64,000 bases of DNA, taken from Oscillatoriales cyanobacterium USR001 (GTDB lineage: Bacteria > Cyanobacteriota > Cyanobacteriia > Cyanobacteriales > Microcoleaceae). Shown in pieces: positions 26,871 through 36,347 of the stretch. The position numbers and the translations under genes were made by a program. The DNA is taken from contig MBRE01000044.1 in the NCBI GenBank assembly GCA_001698425.1, forward strand, positions 1 through 64,000. The letters are read 5' to 3'. The notes beneath the pieces are model-generated. The model did no database searches and was not told where the DNA came from. It worked only from the letters and a program-made list of their open reading frames with translations. The first letter of the stretch is position 1. Each line of letters opens with the position of its first letter.

Positions 26871-27320
26871 ATGTCAATGTACACAACTTCTGACAAATCA
26901 ATGGGTAAAGTTTTAACAACACTGACCGTTACCAATCGTGCCGACCAGTCTGCTGCTGCACGAGGATTCATTCCAGCAGACAAAATACGTTCCATCACGC
27001 TAGATAATGTTTTGGTTGACACGGGTGCAACTACTTTATGCTTGCCGCCTTTGGCAATCGCCCAACTCGGTCTTGAACTACTTAAAGAAGTCGATGTCGC
27101 CACCGCAACTGGAATTAGCAAAGCACGAATTTTTCAAGATACCAAAATATCTTTATGTGGTCGAGAAGGCACTTTTGAATGTTTAGAATTACCCGGAGGC
27201 AGAGATGCTTTAATCGGCGTAATTCCCCTAGAAGCTCTGGGATTAGAACCAGACCTAAGCCACCAAACTTTAAAGGTTTTACCATCAGAATCAGTAGATA
27301 CTTACTTGACAATTATGTAG
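26871..27320 (+). CDS. Retropepsin-like aspartic protease family protein
   Basis: The 149-residue protein has the single-domain retroviral-like aspartic protease pattern. The catalytic DTGA is in NVLVDTGATTLCLP (about 45-58), and a hydrophobic Ile-Gly element is in GRDALIGVIPLEALG (about 108-122). Such proteins would act as homodimers; cellular substrates in cyanobacteria are unknown. Close relatives lie at 56439-56882, as a truncated fusion at 56980-57558, and more distantly at 50910-51365. It lies between two copies of a duplicated segment. Confidence 0.8.
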   Translation: MSMYTTSDKSMGKVLTTLTVTNRADQSAAARGFIPADKIRSITLDNVLVDTGATTLCLPPLAIAQLGLELLKEVDVATATGISKARIFQDTKISLCGREGTFECLELPGGRDALIGVIPLEALGLEPDLSHQTLKVLPSESVDTYLTIM

Positions 27321-27414
27321 CTGTTATTCTCTTGTGGAGCGTAGGCGTAGCCAGCCGCAGGCATCGCTTTTTTGGGTATAGAGAGGCGATCGCTTGTTAT
27401 TTCTATTTCTTAAA

Positions 27415-27659
27415 ACCGAAGCCGAATTACTCTCAATGGGATGGCAATTTCCCTATAATTACATCCTCAATCTCAACTACTACTGGGAACTCAATCCCAC
27501 TAACACAAATTCTGAAATAGCCACCACCGAACAACCCCTAAAAATTATCCTAAAATCCTGTATTCGGCTATTATCCCTAGTCAAAGTGGGAAATGGGAAG
27601 GGCGATCGCTTGTTTGGGGATGGGTGCGATCGCTCTATTTTCACCTCACATATAGCTCA
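27415..27659 (+). pseudogene. Truncated copy of the immunity-like gene and its downstream flank
   Basis: Bases 27415-27569 match 25666-25820 without gaps and with few changes. The copy then jumps to sequence matching 26082 onward (ATTATCCCTAGTCAAAGTG...), so 261 bp are deleted relative to the intact copy. The 5' end of the gene is also missing. The terminator-like HIP1 hairpin that follows is duplicated too. Confidence 0.8.
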
Positions 27660-27661
27660 AA

Positions 27662-28273
27662 TTAGTTGTTTTTCCCAGGTACAATTAAATGTATTAAACC
27701 ATTAATTAAACGATCGCGCTCCATTGGGATAATTTCAGCACCGTGCATAATTTTCTGGGTCATCAGAAAATACATGATTGCGCCAATGAAAATTCTGGCC
27801 GTTGCTTCTGGATCGGGGAAATTCAACTCCTTCTGAGAAGTAAGATAACAAGTCAGTCGCTCAATTCCTATTTTAGAAAAATTCCGAATAAACATTTGTG
27901 CTAATTCAGGAAAACGCCCCGATTCTCCCACGACTAATCGCACAAATGCGATAAATTCGCGATCGTTTAACTTCTGTTCAATTACAGTCTCAGCTAGTTC
28001 TCGCAAAGCGATTTCTGGTTCTGACTCATCTAATTGAATATACAAAATTTTTTCTTCTGCTAATCGCTGCATTAAGGCACTAAATAACCCTTCCTTATCC
28101 TTAAAGTGGCTGTAAACTGTTGCTTTGGATACCCCCGCTGTCGCCGCTACTCGATCCATGCTGGTTGCAGCGTACCCATGCTTTAAAAATTCCTGCATGG
28201 CTCCCAGCAAGATTTTTTCGGCTTTGTCAACGGTGGTGGTGGGGTCTAATTCGTTCAGCTTGATTTGTTTCAT
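27662..28273 (-). CDS. TetR/AcrR family transcriptional regulator
   Basis: The 203-residue protein has a TetR N-terminal helix-turn-helix (AATSMDRVAATAGVSKATVY, about 35-54, then SHFKDKEGLFSAL). The ligand-binding helical C-terminal domain is of the AcrR_C type. It is divergent from a DevBCA-type exporter. A 20-bp palindrome that overlaps the exporter promoter is an obvious operator. It is probably the repressor of that exporter and of itself; the inducer is unknown. Confidence 0.92.
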   Translation of the reverse strand: MKQIKLNELDPTTTVDKAEKILLGAMQEFLKHGYAATSMDRVAATAGVSKATVYSHFKDKEGLFSALMQRLAEEKILYIQLDESEPEIALRELAETVIEQKLNDREFIAFVRLVVGESGRFPELAQMFIRNFSKIGIERLTCYLTSQKELNFPDPEATARIFIGAIMYFLMTQKIMHGAEIIPMERDRLINGLIHLIVPGKNN

Positions 28274-28301
28274 GGTGTTCTAAAAAATTTGGTTCTGGGG
28301 G

Positions 28302-28358
28302 TTGACATCACTATACTAAACAGTATAGTATGAATTTAGTAAAACTAAACCGTATAGT
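28302..28358 (+). promoter_or_regulatory. Exporter promoter with TetR operator
   Basis: TTGACA (28302-28307), a 16-bp spacer and TATAGT (28324-28329) form a good sigma-70 promoter. The perfect dyad ACTATACTAAACAGTATAGT (28310-28329) covers the spacer and -10. A second, imperfect site sharing ACTAAAC-GTATAGT follows at 28344-28358. Binding of the divergent TetR protein would block RNA polymerase. Confidence 0.75.
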
Positions 28359-28381
28359 TCTTCATTCCTAAGAGGTGGGTC

Positions 28382-29785
28382 ATGGTACACCGAGCCACAG
28401 TCAAAGATTTATCTTCCAATTTATCCCTGGGCCGCCAACTTCTAACCCTAGTGGCAATTACCACTGTGGCTGTTGGTGGTGGAGGTTTATATTACAGCGG
28501 ATTGCGAACTTCTTCCCAAGAAGTGGCGATCGCAGCCGAGCCTCAAATTGCCACTGTCACCGCACTAGGACGACTGGAGCCCCAAGGAGAAGCGATCGCG
28601 CTTTCCGCTTCTAGTTCCGCCGAGGGCAACCGGATTGAGAAATTGCTGGTAAAAGAAGGAGACTGGGTAAAAACCGGACAAACGATCGCCATTCTGGATA
28701 GTCGCGATCGCTTGCAAGCAGCCTTAGAGCAAGCACAAGAACAAGTACAAGTGGCGATCGCCAAACTCGCCACAGTCAAAGCCGGGGCAAAAACCGGGGA
28801 AATTCAGGCCCAAGAAGCCGCGATCGCCCGTCTGCAAGCGGAACGCAGCACCGACATTGCAGCGGCCGCTGCCGTCCTCAACCGCTTAGAAGGCGAACGG
28901 ATCACCGATATCGAAGGACAAAAAGCCGCGATCGCTCGTATCCAAGCCGAAAAACAAGGCGAAATCCAAGGGCAAAAAGAGGCGATCGTCCGCCTCAAAG
29001 CCGAACTAGAAAACGCTAAAACCGAAGCCGAACGCTACGAACAACTTAACCAAGAAGGAGCCATTTCTACCCAACAACGAGACAGCAAACAGCTAACATT
29101 AGAAACCGCCCAACAAAGACTCAAAGAAGCGCAAACTAACCTGATCCGCATCAACTCTTCCCGTCAAGAACAACTCAACGAAGCCGAGGCAAAACTCAAT
29201 CAAATTCACCAATCAAAAGCCGCCCAAATTGATGAAGCCAAAGCCAAACTTAACCAGGCAAAAACCGCGCGATTAGCCCAAATAATCGAAGCTCAAGCTA
29301 ACCTCGATCGGATCTCCGAAATTCGGCCTACAGACATCCAAACCGCCACCGCCGAAGTTAACGCCGCCAAAGCCACAGTTAAACAAGCCCAAGCCAACCT
29401 CGACCTCGCCTACATCCATTCTCCCAAAGACGCACAAGTGTTAAAAATTTACAGCTATCCAGGGGAAAAAGTTAGTAATGATGGCATCGTTCAACTCGGA
29501 CAAACTCGCACGATGTACGCCATTGCTGAAGTCTACGAAAGCGATATTGAAGGAGTAAAAATCGGGCAAAAAGCCAAAATTACCAGCACTTCTTTTCGTG
29601 GAGAATTGCAAGGAACCGTCGAACAAATTGGGCTACAAGTCCTCAAACAAAACGTCATCAACACCGATCCTTCCGCCAACATTGACGGCCGTATTATTGA
29701 AGTAAAAATCCGCTTAAATGAAACCTCCAGCCCAAAAGTTGCAGGATTAACTAATTTGCAAGTTAAGGTGGTAATTGAAAAATGA
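28382..29785 (+). CDS. devB: DevB-like membrane fusion protein of ABC exporter
   Basis: The 467-residue HlyD-family adaptor has one N-terminal transmembrane helix (LLTLVAITTVAVGGGGLYYS). A lipoyl half (EGNRIEKLLVKEGDWVKTGQ), a very long Ala/Gln/Glu coiled-coil hairpin from about 115 to 340, and a second lipoyl/barrel part follow. This is the layout of DevB/HgdB proteins, which with DevA, DevC and an outer-membrane TolC-like channel export glycolipids or other compounds. Its stop overlaps the devC start by four bases. Whether it serves heterocysts cannot be told; non-heterocystous species have several DevBCA sets. Confidence 0.88.
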   Translation: MVHRATVKDLSSNLSLGRQLLTLVAITTVAVGGGGLYYSGLRTSSQEVAIAAEPQIATVTALGRLEPQGEAIALSASSSAEGNRIEKLLVKEGDWVKTGQTIAILDSRDRLQAALEQAQEQVQVAIAKLATVKAGAKTGEIQAQEAAIARLQAERSTDIAAAAAVLNRLEGERITDIEGQKAAIARIQAEKQGEIQGQKEAIVRLKAELENAKTEAERYEQLNQEGAISTQQRDSKQLTLETAQQRLKEAQTNLIRINSSRQEQLNEAEAKLNQIHQSKAAQIDEAKAKLNQAKTARLAQIIEAQANLDRISEIRPTDIQTATAEVNAAKATVKQAQANLDLAYIHSPKDAQVLKIYSYPGEKVSNDGIVQLGQTRTMYAIAEVYESDIEGVKIGQKAKITSTSFRGELQGTVEQIGLQVLKQNVINTDPSANIDGRIIEVKIRLNETSSPKVAGLTNLQVKVVIEK

Positions 29786-30966
29786 TTGGATTAATTAAAC
29801 ACCTCCAAGAACTCCAACGCCGCACTCCTTTAGGGTGGCTACAACTAAGTCACGACAAAGGAAGAATGTTAGTAGCAACTGCGGGAATTGCCTTTGCCGA
29901 TATCTTGATGTTTATGCAGTTTGGCTTTCAAAGTGCCCTGTATAGTAGTAACACTCGTTTGCACCAAGTTATTGATGCTGACATTCTTTTAATTAGTCCC
30001 CAATCTCAAAATATGATTGGTTTGTCAGATTTTCCCCGGCGACGTTTATATCAAGCCATGAACGTACCAGGAGTTGATTCAGCCGATGTTTTTTATGCCA
30101 AAACAACCCGATGGAAAAATCCTCAAACTCGTCAAAAAACTTCAATTTTAGTAATTGGTTTCAACCCCGATCGTCCAGCCTTTCTAATTCCCGAAGTTCA
30201 GCAAAATGCGGCGACGATTAAATTGCCAGATATGGTTTTATTTGATGAAGCAGCTAGAGGACAATATAAGCAAGCGATCGCGGAAGTTAAGCAGGGCAAA
30301 ATAGTAACAACAGAGATCGAAAAACGCACAATTACTATTAGTGGATTGTTCAAAATAGGGGCATCTTTTGCTGCTGATGGGAGCATAATGACCAGCGATC
30401 AAAACTTTCTCCGATTATTTCCTAGACAAGACGCTAGTAGTATCAATGCAGGTTTAATTCATCTGAAACCTGGTGCTGATTTAATTCAAGTACAAACAGC
30501 GCTTAAAGCTTATTTGCCCAACGATGTCAAAGTGTTGAGTAAGCAAGAGTTTATTGACTTTGAAAAAGACTATTGGGCTAATAATACTTCCGTTGGTTTT
30601 GTGTTTAATTTAGGCGTAGTAATGGGCTTTGTTGTGGGCGTGATCATCGTTTATCAAGTGCTTTCCACTGATGTCAGCGATCACTTAGCCGAATATGCCA
30701 CTTTTAAAGCAATGGGATACCGCAGTATGTACTTACTCAGTATCGTCTTTGAAGAAGCCTTAATTCTTTCCATTATGGGATTTTTACCCGGAGTAGGAAT
30801 TTCTATGGGGCTTTATGGCTTAACTAGAAAAGCGACAAATTTACCAATGTATATGACATTAGGTAGAGCCACAATGGTCTTAACTTTAACACTGATTATG
30901 TGCCTAATTTCCGGTGGAATTGCCACTCGGAAATTGCAGTCAGCAGATCCCGCTGATATCTTTTAA
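29782..30966 (+). CDS. devC: DevC-like ABC exporter permease
   Basis: The 394-residue permease has the MacB/FtsX-type layout: an N-terminal transmembrane helix (LVATAGIAFADILMFMQFGF), a large periplasmic domain, and three C-terminal helices (GFVFNLGVVMGFVVGVIIVY; LILSIMGFLPGVGISMGLYG; VLTLTLIMCLISGGIATRKL). The start overlaps the devB stop (ATGA), so translation is coupled. It forms the exporter with the adjacent DevB and DevA proteins. Confidence 0.92.
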   Translation: MIGLIKHLQELQRRTPLGWLQLSHDKGRMLVATAGIAFADILMFMQFGFQSALYSSNTRLHQVIDADILLISPQSQNMIGLSDFPRRRLYQAMNVPGVDSADVFYAKTTRWKNPQTRQKTSILVIGFNPDRPAFLIPEVQQNAATIKLPDMVLFDEAARGQYKQAIAEVKQGKIVTTEIEKRTITISGLFKIGASFAADGSIMTSDQNFLRLFPRQDASSINAGLIHLKPGADLIQVQTALKAYLPNDVKVLSKQEFIDFEKDYWANNTSVGFVFNLGVVMGFVVGVIIVYQVLSTDVSDHLAEYATFKAMGYRSMYLLSIVFEEALILSIMGFLPGVGISMGLYGLTRKATNLPMYMTLGRATMVLTLTLIMCLISGGIATRKLQSADPADIF

Positions 30967-31038
30967 ATTTGTTAACTGTTTCTCTTCCCTTTGTGTCTTT
31001 GTGTCTTTGTGTTTCATCAAAAACCCCCATCTAATCCC

Positions 31039-31770
31039 ATGAATTCTACACTACTTAACCACGAATCTCAATCATTGCAAATTAGCGCCAACCAACCTGT
31101 AATTGCTATTCATCAACTCAATCACTATTTTGGTGAAGGACAACTAAAAAAGCAGGTATTATATGACATCAACCTAGAAATTAGTGCCGGGGAAATCGTC
31201 ATTATGACGGGGCCTTCCGGTTCCGGGAAAACCACACTTTTAACCTTAATAGGTGGATTGCGTTCCGCACAAATAGGAAGCCTGAAAATTATTGGGAAAG
31301 AACTTTGTGGTGCTAGTCAAGAACAATTAGTTCAGGCGCGGCGCAAAACTGGTTATATTTTCCAAGCACATAACTTACACCGGAGTTTAACAGCATTACA
31401 AAACGTGCAAATGGGTTTAGAATTGCATCGAAAAGTATCGCGAACAGAAATGCGCGATCGCGCCACCAAAATGTTAGAATTAGTCGGCCTAGAAAAACGC
31501 ATTAACTATTATCCCGATGACTTATCCGGTGGGCAAAAACAACGGGTGGCGATCGCGCGAGCTCTCGTTAGTCAGCCACAAATTGTTTTGGCCGATGAAC
31601 CCACCGCCGCACTGGATAGCAAATCGGGGCGAGAAGTGGTAAACTTAATGCAGAAACTAGCTAAAGAACAAAGTTGTACAATTTTGTTAGTTACCCATGA
31701 TAATCGGATTTTGGATATAGCCGATCGCATAGTTGATATGGAAGATGGAAAATTAACCTCAGATAGTTAA
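31039..31770 (+). CDS. devA: DevA-like ABC transporter ATP-binding protein
   Basis: The frame is open from 30991, but ATG 31039 (MNSTLLNHESQ) is the more plausible start, giving 243 residues. Walker A is GPSGSGKTT, the signature is LSGGQKQRVAIARAL, Walker B is IVLADEPTAALD and the switch His is LLVTHD; all are intact. It energises the DevB-DevC exporter upstream. Spacing to devC is 72 bp. No outer-membrane partner gene is encoded here. Confidence 0.92.
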   Translation: MNSTLLNHESQSLQISANQPVIAIHQLNHYFGEGQLKKQVLYDINLEISAGEIVIMTGPSGSGKTTLLTLIGGLRSAQIGSLKIIGKELCGASQEQLVQARRKTGYIFQAHNLHRSLTALQNVQMGLELHRKVSRTEMRDRATKMLELVGLEKRINYYPDDLSGGQKQRVAIARALVSQPQIVLADEPTAALDSKSGREVVNLMQKLAKEQSCTILLVTHDNRILDIADRIVDMEDGKLTSDS

Positions 31771-31801
31771 GTGAGAAATTAGTTTTAGGAGTAAATCAAA
31801 A

Positions 31802-32368
31802 ATGGTTCAATTACTAACTAAAAAATATTCCTTTGAAGAATATCTAGCTTATGACGATGGCACGGATAATAAATATGAATTAGTTAATGGAGAATTAAAA
31901 CTTATGCCTACTGCCAGTGGTTTTCATGCTTTGATATTACATTTCATCTTTAAAATTTTAGAACAAGAAATTGAGCGAATTAAACAGCAGTGGAAAGTAA
32001 TGCCTGGTACTGTAGGAGTAAGAACCGCCAAAAATAAATCAAGGATTCCCGATCTAGTTATTTTATCAGAAAGTCAATGTCAAGAACTACGAAAAATGTC
32101 CGCCGCCGTTTTAGAAACACCTCCCCTTTTAGCTGTAGAAATTGTTAGTCCGGGTAATTCTGATGATGACTACCGTTATAAGCGTTCTGAATATGCTGTT
32201 AGAGAAATTGCTGAATATTGGATTATCGATTCAGAAACAGAAAAAATATCAGTTTTGCTATTAGTTTCTGGTTTTTATGAAGTTACAGAATTTACAGGTG
32301 AACAGGAAATTAAATCTTTACTTTTTCCTGAATTAAAGTTAACATCTAAGCAAGTTTTAGAGATATAA
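31802..32368 (+). CDS. Uma2 family (DUF820) predicted endonuclease
   Basis: The 188-residue protein belongs to the very large cyanobacterial Uma2/DUF820 family with a PD-(D/E)XK fold. YSFEEYLAYDDGTDNKYELVNGE is at the N-terminus (shown in part). The core is IPDLVIL then LLAVEIVSPGNSDDDYRYKRSEY, with Asp, Glu and Lys-type positions present. Dozens of copies occur per genome; function is unknown and restriction or mobility roles are only presumed. It follows devA by 31 bp but is probably unrelated. Confidence 0.85.
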   Translation: MVQLLTKKYSFEEYLAYDDGTDNKYELVNGELKLMPTASGFHALILHFIFKILEQEIERIKQQWKVMPGTVGVRTAKNKSRIPDLVILSESQCQELRKMSAAVLETPPLLAVEIVSPGNSDDDYRYKRSEYAVREIAEYWIIDSETEKISVLLLVSGFYEVTEFTGEQEIKSLLFPELKLTSKQVLEI

Positions 32369-32500
32369 AATTTACTATTTAAAGCGTCAATAATTGCCTC
32401 TGCGTGGTGTCCTCGTTGTCCCTTTTGTCCTGCAAATGCGATCGCACTTTCGCAAGAGGTCTAATCTATGCGCTATATGGTGGGCGAATGCCATTCGCCC

Positions 32501-35440
32501 CTACTCGATCGGGAAAATAGTCTTCAAAGCTTCGTCGAGGGTTTCCTTCATCACAATTTGGTTTTCATAAGCCACAATTACCCTTACTAAAGTTGGTAAA
32601 CTATTATCCGTAGCTTCTAAATATATCGGTTCAACATAGAGCAAAGATTCTTCAATAGGAATCACTAATAAATTTCCCTGAACAGCCTTAGAACCTTGGC
32701 GAGTCCACAGAGAAATCTGCTCAGAAATCGCTGGTTCTTGATTAATTAAAGCCTCAATTTGTTCGGGACCATAAACTAAGCGCTGTTTAGGAAATTTGTA
32801 AAGTAATAATTTGCCATAATTCTCCCCATCCGATCGAGCCGCTAACCAAGCAATTAAATTATTACGACTTGCCGGTGTAAAAGGAAGCAACAAAATAAAT
32901 TCTTCTGAAGTTTCCGTTGGTAATTTCATAATTAAATAGTAAGGTTTCACCGGCTGCTGTTTATTGCCATAAATTTCATTAGGAATCCGCCACAAATCCT
33001 CGCGGTTGTAAAATACTTGCGGATCTTCCATGTGATAAGTGAGCAATCTTTCAGATTGAATGCTAAACAAATCTACTGGATAGCGGATGTGACTGCGGAT
33101 AGCTAAAGGCATTCGATCGATAGGTTTAAAGAGTTCGGGGAATATCTCAATCCAACTATTAATAATTGGGTCAGAGATATTAGTTACATAAAAATTTACT
33201 GAGCCATTATAAGCATCAATTACTACTTTAACAGAATTACGGATGTAGTTAAATTGATTCGGACCTGGATCTGAATATGGGTAGCGATCGCTAACTGTAT
33301 AAGCATCAATAATCCAATAAAGATAGTTTTGTGAATTGGAAGTTTGTAACTGATTTTTCAACTTTTGGGAATTGGATATATTAGTATTTGCTACCACTAA
33401 ATATGGATCGCTGTCATAGTGAAGAAAAGGCGCGATCGCCCGAACTCTATCGTTAATATTGCGGCGGAATAATACCTTAGTTTTAGGTGTAAAATTACCC
33501 GTAAACGCCATCTGCCAATTATTGAGATATTTAGCAAATATCAACCTACGCCATATAGAACCAATTTGAACACCACCACTACCATCATAAATATTATAAA
33601 CATTCTCATCACCGCTGGGATAATCGAACTCCTTCACTTTTGTATTTGTCATCACCTCTGTATCAGTAATTTCTCCATAGTAAATCCGAGGTTTGTTAAT
33701 CGGAATACTTGCCTTAATTTCCGCGTTAGCTACTCCTAAATTGCTTTGTTTATCATTTTTATTATCAATCGCAATATCTTTGATAAAGTAGTTAGGTAAA
33801 CCGCCATCACCCACTGTATTTACAGGAGAAAGAGTAAATCCATAGCCATGAGTATAAACCAAATGTTTGTTTACCCAAGTCTGAGCTTTTTCAGGTACTG
33901 CTGTATAGTCTAACTCCCTTGCTGCGATAATTACTTGTTGCTTTTCTGACTCAGAATTGCCTAGTTTATTGTTCCCAAGACTGTAGCGATCGATATCAGC
34001 ATCTAAAAATTTATAGTAAGGACGAATTTGCTGCAATTGCCTATTTGTTTGTAACAATGGGCGCTTATCCCACAGGCGAATATTACTAATAGTAAGCTGA
34101 TTTTTTTTGAGATCGTTATATATTAGTTGGCCTTCAGGATCGAAGGTTTTTACTTCTACTCTTGTCAAATCAAATGCCTGTTTGGTGAAAGCGATACTTC
34201 TCTCAATATAAAGCTGCTCCCTTACTAATTCATTGGGTTGGACGCTAATTACCTGTACCAATCTTGGTAATACTAAATTTACAATGAGATTAACACTAAA
34301 AAATCCTAAAATAATTGGTTTTAAATTTCCATATTTAACTGGTAACTTAATCGCATCATAAAATAATAAAATAGCGATCGCTCCTGCCAATACGCTCAAA
34401 ACAGTATATCCGGGAAGTGTCACTGTCAAATCTGCATAACTAGCGCCATAGATCACGCCTTCTTGAGAATAAAGCAATTCATAGCGGCTTAACCAATACC
34501 AGAATGCTACTGTTAACATAAACATTCCTCCGATCGCGCATAAATGGCGTTGCTGCGGCTGAGAGAATCCTAAGAAAAACCCTTCACTCAGACTATTTCC
34601 TGAGAGCAAGTATAGGAGAGTACAAGATAGCAATCCATACAAAAATAACCCAGTAGAAACTAATACAATTAGCTGTAAAACAGGTAATAAAAATATATAA
34701 AAACTCAAATCATTATTAAATATTGGATCGGCAACATTAAAAGGAAAAGGATGAATAAATTGCAATACTTTTGCCCATTGGTTCGACACAATTAAACTTA
34801 AACATAAACTGATTAATATAGCTAAAGTATTGAGTAAAAATTGAGGGAAAATTGCTAAAGTAATGCTCAATATTAGCACCGCCCCTAACTGCCACCAATT
34901 AGACCATAGACCCCTCAGCATTTGTTCAAGTGAATCCAGTCCAAATTGGATAGGTATAATTGGCAAGATATTAGGTAAATTGAGTCCTGTATGCCAATAT
35001 CTTAGGGCGATTTTACTGTAATATAGTAAAAGCAAACTAATCAAAAAACTTAATACTAATATTAATGGCAGTAAAAAACGTAATTTGATAGGAGAATTGG
35101 CATCTATCTTGGTTTTGAGCAGTAATATATTTTTGAGATTAGATGTGTTTTTTTTAATTGTGGTTTTTTTAACTTTAATATCCCGTTCTTTATTGAGATT
35201 TGCCGGATGTTTCAGCCGATTGGCTAAGGCTAAATTGCCCAACCCAAAGCTAGATGTAATCACTAGAGTAAAAGCCATCAGTATCCATTGAGTAGCTACC
35301 CTACCCCAAAATACTGACAGATAGCCAACTTCTTGAAACCAAAGAATTTCAGCCCCGAAGTAGGAAATTAGCTCAAAAATTAGCCACAGTGCGAATAGAA
35401 ATACAATAATTTTGACAATTCGGTTATGGAAATTCATCAA
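32501..35440 (-). CDS. UPF0182 family membrane protein
   Basis: At 979 residues, this is a typical UPF0182/COG1615 protein. An N-terminal block has about seven transmembrane helices (first VFLFALWLIFELISYFGAEI). A large soluble, probably periplasmic domain with conserved segments such as YTHGYGFTLSPVNTVGDGGLP follows (here cut to 20 or fewer: THGYGFTLSPVN). The function of the family is unknown. No operon partners are visible. It is divergent from the nblR-like regulator. Confidence 0.9.
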   Translation of the reverse strand: MMNFHNRIVKIIVFLFALWLIFELISYFGAEILWFQEVGYLSVFWGRVATQWILMAFTLVITSSFGLGNLALANRLKHPANLNKERDIKVKKTTIKKNTSNLKNILLLKTKIDANSPIKLRFLLPLILVLSFLISLLLLYYSKIALRYWHTGLNLPNILPIIPIQFGLDSLEQMLRGLWSNWWQLGAVLILSITLAIFPQFLLNTLAILISLCLSLIVSNQWAKVLQFIHPFPFNVADPIFNNDLSFYIFLLPVLQLIVLVSTGLFLYGLLSCTLLYLLSGNSLSEGFFLGFSQPQQRHLCAIGGMFMLTVAFWYWLSRYELLYSQEGVIYGASYADLTVTLPGYTVLSVLAGAIAILLFYDAIKLPVKYGNLKPIILGFFSVNLIVNLVLPRLVQVISVQPNELVREQLYIERSIAFTKQAFDLTRVEVKTFDPEGQLIYNDLKKNQLTISNIRLWDKRPLLQTNRQLQQIRPYYKFLDADIDRYSLGNNKLGNSESEKQQVIIAARELDYTAVPEKAQTWVNKHLVYTHGYGFTLSPVNTVGDGGLPNYFIKDIAIDNKNDKQSNLGVANAEIKASIPINKPRIYYGEITDTEVMTNTKVKEFDYPSGDENVYNIYDGSGGVQIGSIWRRLIFAKYLNNWQMAFTGNFTPKTKVLFRRNINDRVRAIAPFLHYDSDPYLVVANTNISNSQKLKNQLQTSNSQNYLYWIIDAYTVSDRYPYSDPGPNQFNYIRNSVKVVIDAYNGSVNFYVTNISDPIINSWIEIFPELFKPIDRMPLAIRSHIRYPVDLFSIQSERLLTYHMEDPQVFYNREDLWRIPNEIYGNKQQPVKPYYLIMKLPTETSEEFILLLPFTPASRNNLIAWLAARSDGENYGKLLLYKFPKQRLVYGPEQIEALINQEPAISEQISLWTRQGSKAVQGNLLVIPIEESLLYVEPIYLEATDNSLPTLVRVIVAYENQIVMKETLDEALKTIFPIE

Positions 35441-35537
35441 TTTTAATTCAATAGTTATCTCAATAATTTTACTAATTTTGGGGCGATCTTAGACAAAAGG
35501 TGGTAACATTAGCAATAGTCTACACCGCAATCTTCAG

Positions 35538-36233
35538 ATGAGAACACTTACGCTTGACCGCAATCCCTGTGTCCTGGTGGTTGAAACAGACGAATCTCTA
35601 GCACAGAATGTCTGTCTGGACTTGAAGGCTTCTGGCTATGAGCCGGTGGTGGCTGTTGATATTGCCACTGGCAAACATTTGGCGGCTGAACTTCAGCCTG
35701 CTTTAATTGTAATCGATCGAATGTTACCCGGTGAATCAGGTCTGGCTTTGTGCAATTATTTCAGAAATATTGGTAATCGAGTGCCGGTACTTTTGTTGAT
35801 GGCTCGTGATACGGTTGAAGATCGTGTAGCTTGTTTAGAATCGGGGGCTGATGATTATTTTCTTAAGCCTTATCGAACGGAGGATTTTTTACAGTTAGTT
35901 CGTCTTTATTTGCAACCGGATACTAGCGAGGTTGAGGAATTAAGGTTTGGTGAGTTGGTGTTAGACTTGGCTACGAGGCGAGCTTTTCGTAATGGTCGGG
36001 TTATTGATTTGACAATGAAGGAATATGAGTTACTTAAGTATTTGATGGAGAATCCTCGTGATGTGCTGACTCGCGAACAAATTTTGGAGAATGTTTGGGG
36101 TTATGATTTTCTGGGTGAGTCGAATGTGATTGAGGTTTATATCCGCTATTTACGCCTAAAAATTGAGGATGATGGTGAAAAGCGTTTGATTCAAACTGTG
36201 CGGGGTGTTGGCTATGTTTTGCGAGAAGCATAA
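35538..36233 (+). CDS. nblR: NblR-like OmpR-family response regulator
   Basis: The 231-residue regulator has a receiver domain with the acidic pocket (VVETDES), the phosphoacceptor-position Asp in VIDRMLPGESG (about 61) and the Lys in FLKPYR (about 110). A winged-helix DNA-binding domain with EYELLKYLMENPRDVLTREQ and GVGYVLREA at the end follows. The sequence pattern, including ETDES and ARDTVEDRVACLESGADDYF, matches my memory of NblR, the regulator of phycobilisome degradation under nutrient stress. The related RpaB is the main alternative. Confidence 0.8.
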   Translation: MRTLTLDRNPCVLVVETDESLAQNVCLDLKASGYEPVVAVDIATGKHLAAELQPALIVIDRMLPGESGLALCNYFRNIGNRVPVLLLMARDTVEDRVACLESGADDYFLKPYRTEDFLQLVRLYLQPDTSEVEELRFGELVLDLATRRAFRNGRVIDLTMKEYELLKYLMENPRDVLTREQILENVWGYDFLGESNVIEVYIRYLRLKIEDDGEKRLIQTVRGVGYVLREA

Positions 36234-36345
36234 TTGTTATTGGTTATTGGTTATTGGTTATTTGCCATCAATTACCAATTACCAATTACCAATTACCAAT
36301 TACCAATTACCAATTACCAATTACCAATTACCAATTACCAATTTA
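36234..36345. repeat. Heptameric STRR (CAATTAC unit)
   Basis: About ten near-perfect tandem copies of CAATTAC/CAATTACC follow GGTTATT units. They fill the gap between the response regulator and the DUF192 gene. They keep a frame open, producing an artefactual LPITNYQ-repeat extension of the next gene. Confidence 0.88.
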
Positions 36346-36347
36346 TT

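Noticed and set aside
36234..36347. LPITNYQ-repeat N-terminal extension of the DUF192 protein
   Set aside because: It is translation of the CAATTAC heptamer repeat; the lipoprotein signal starts at ATG 36348.
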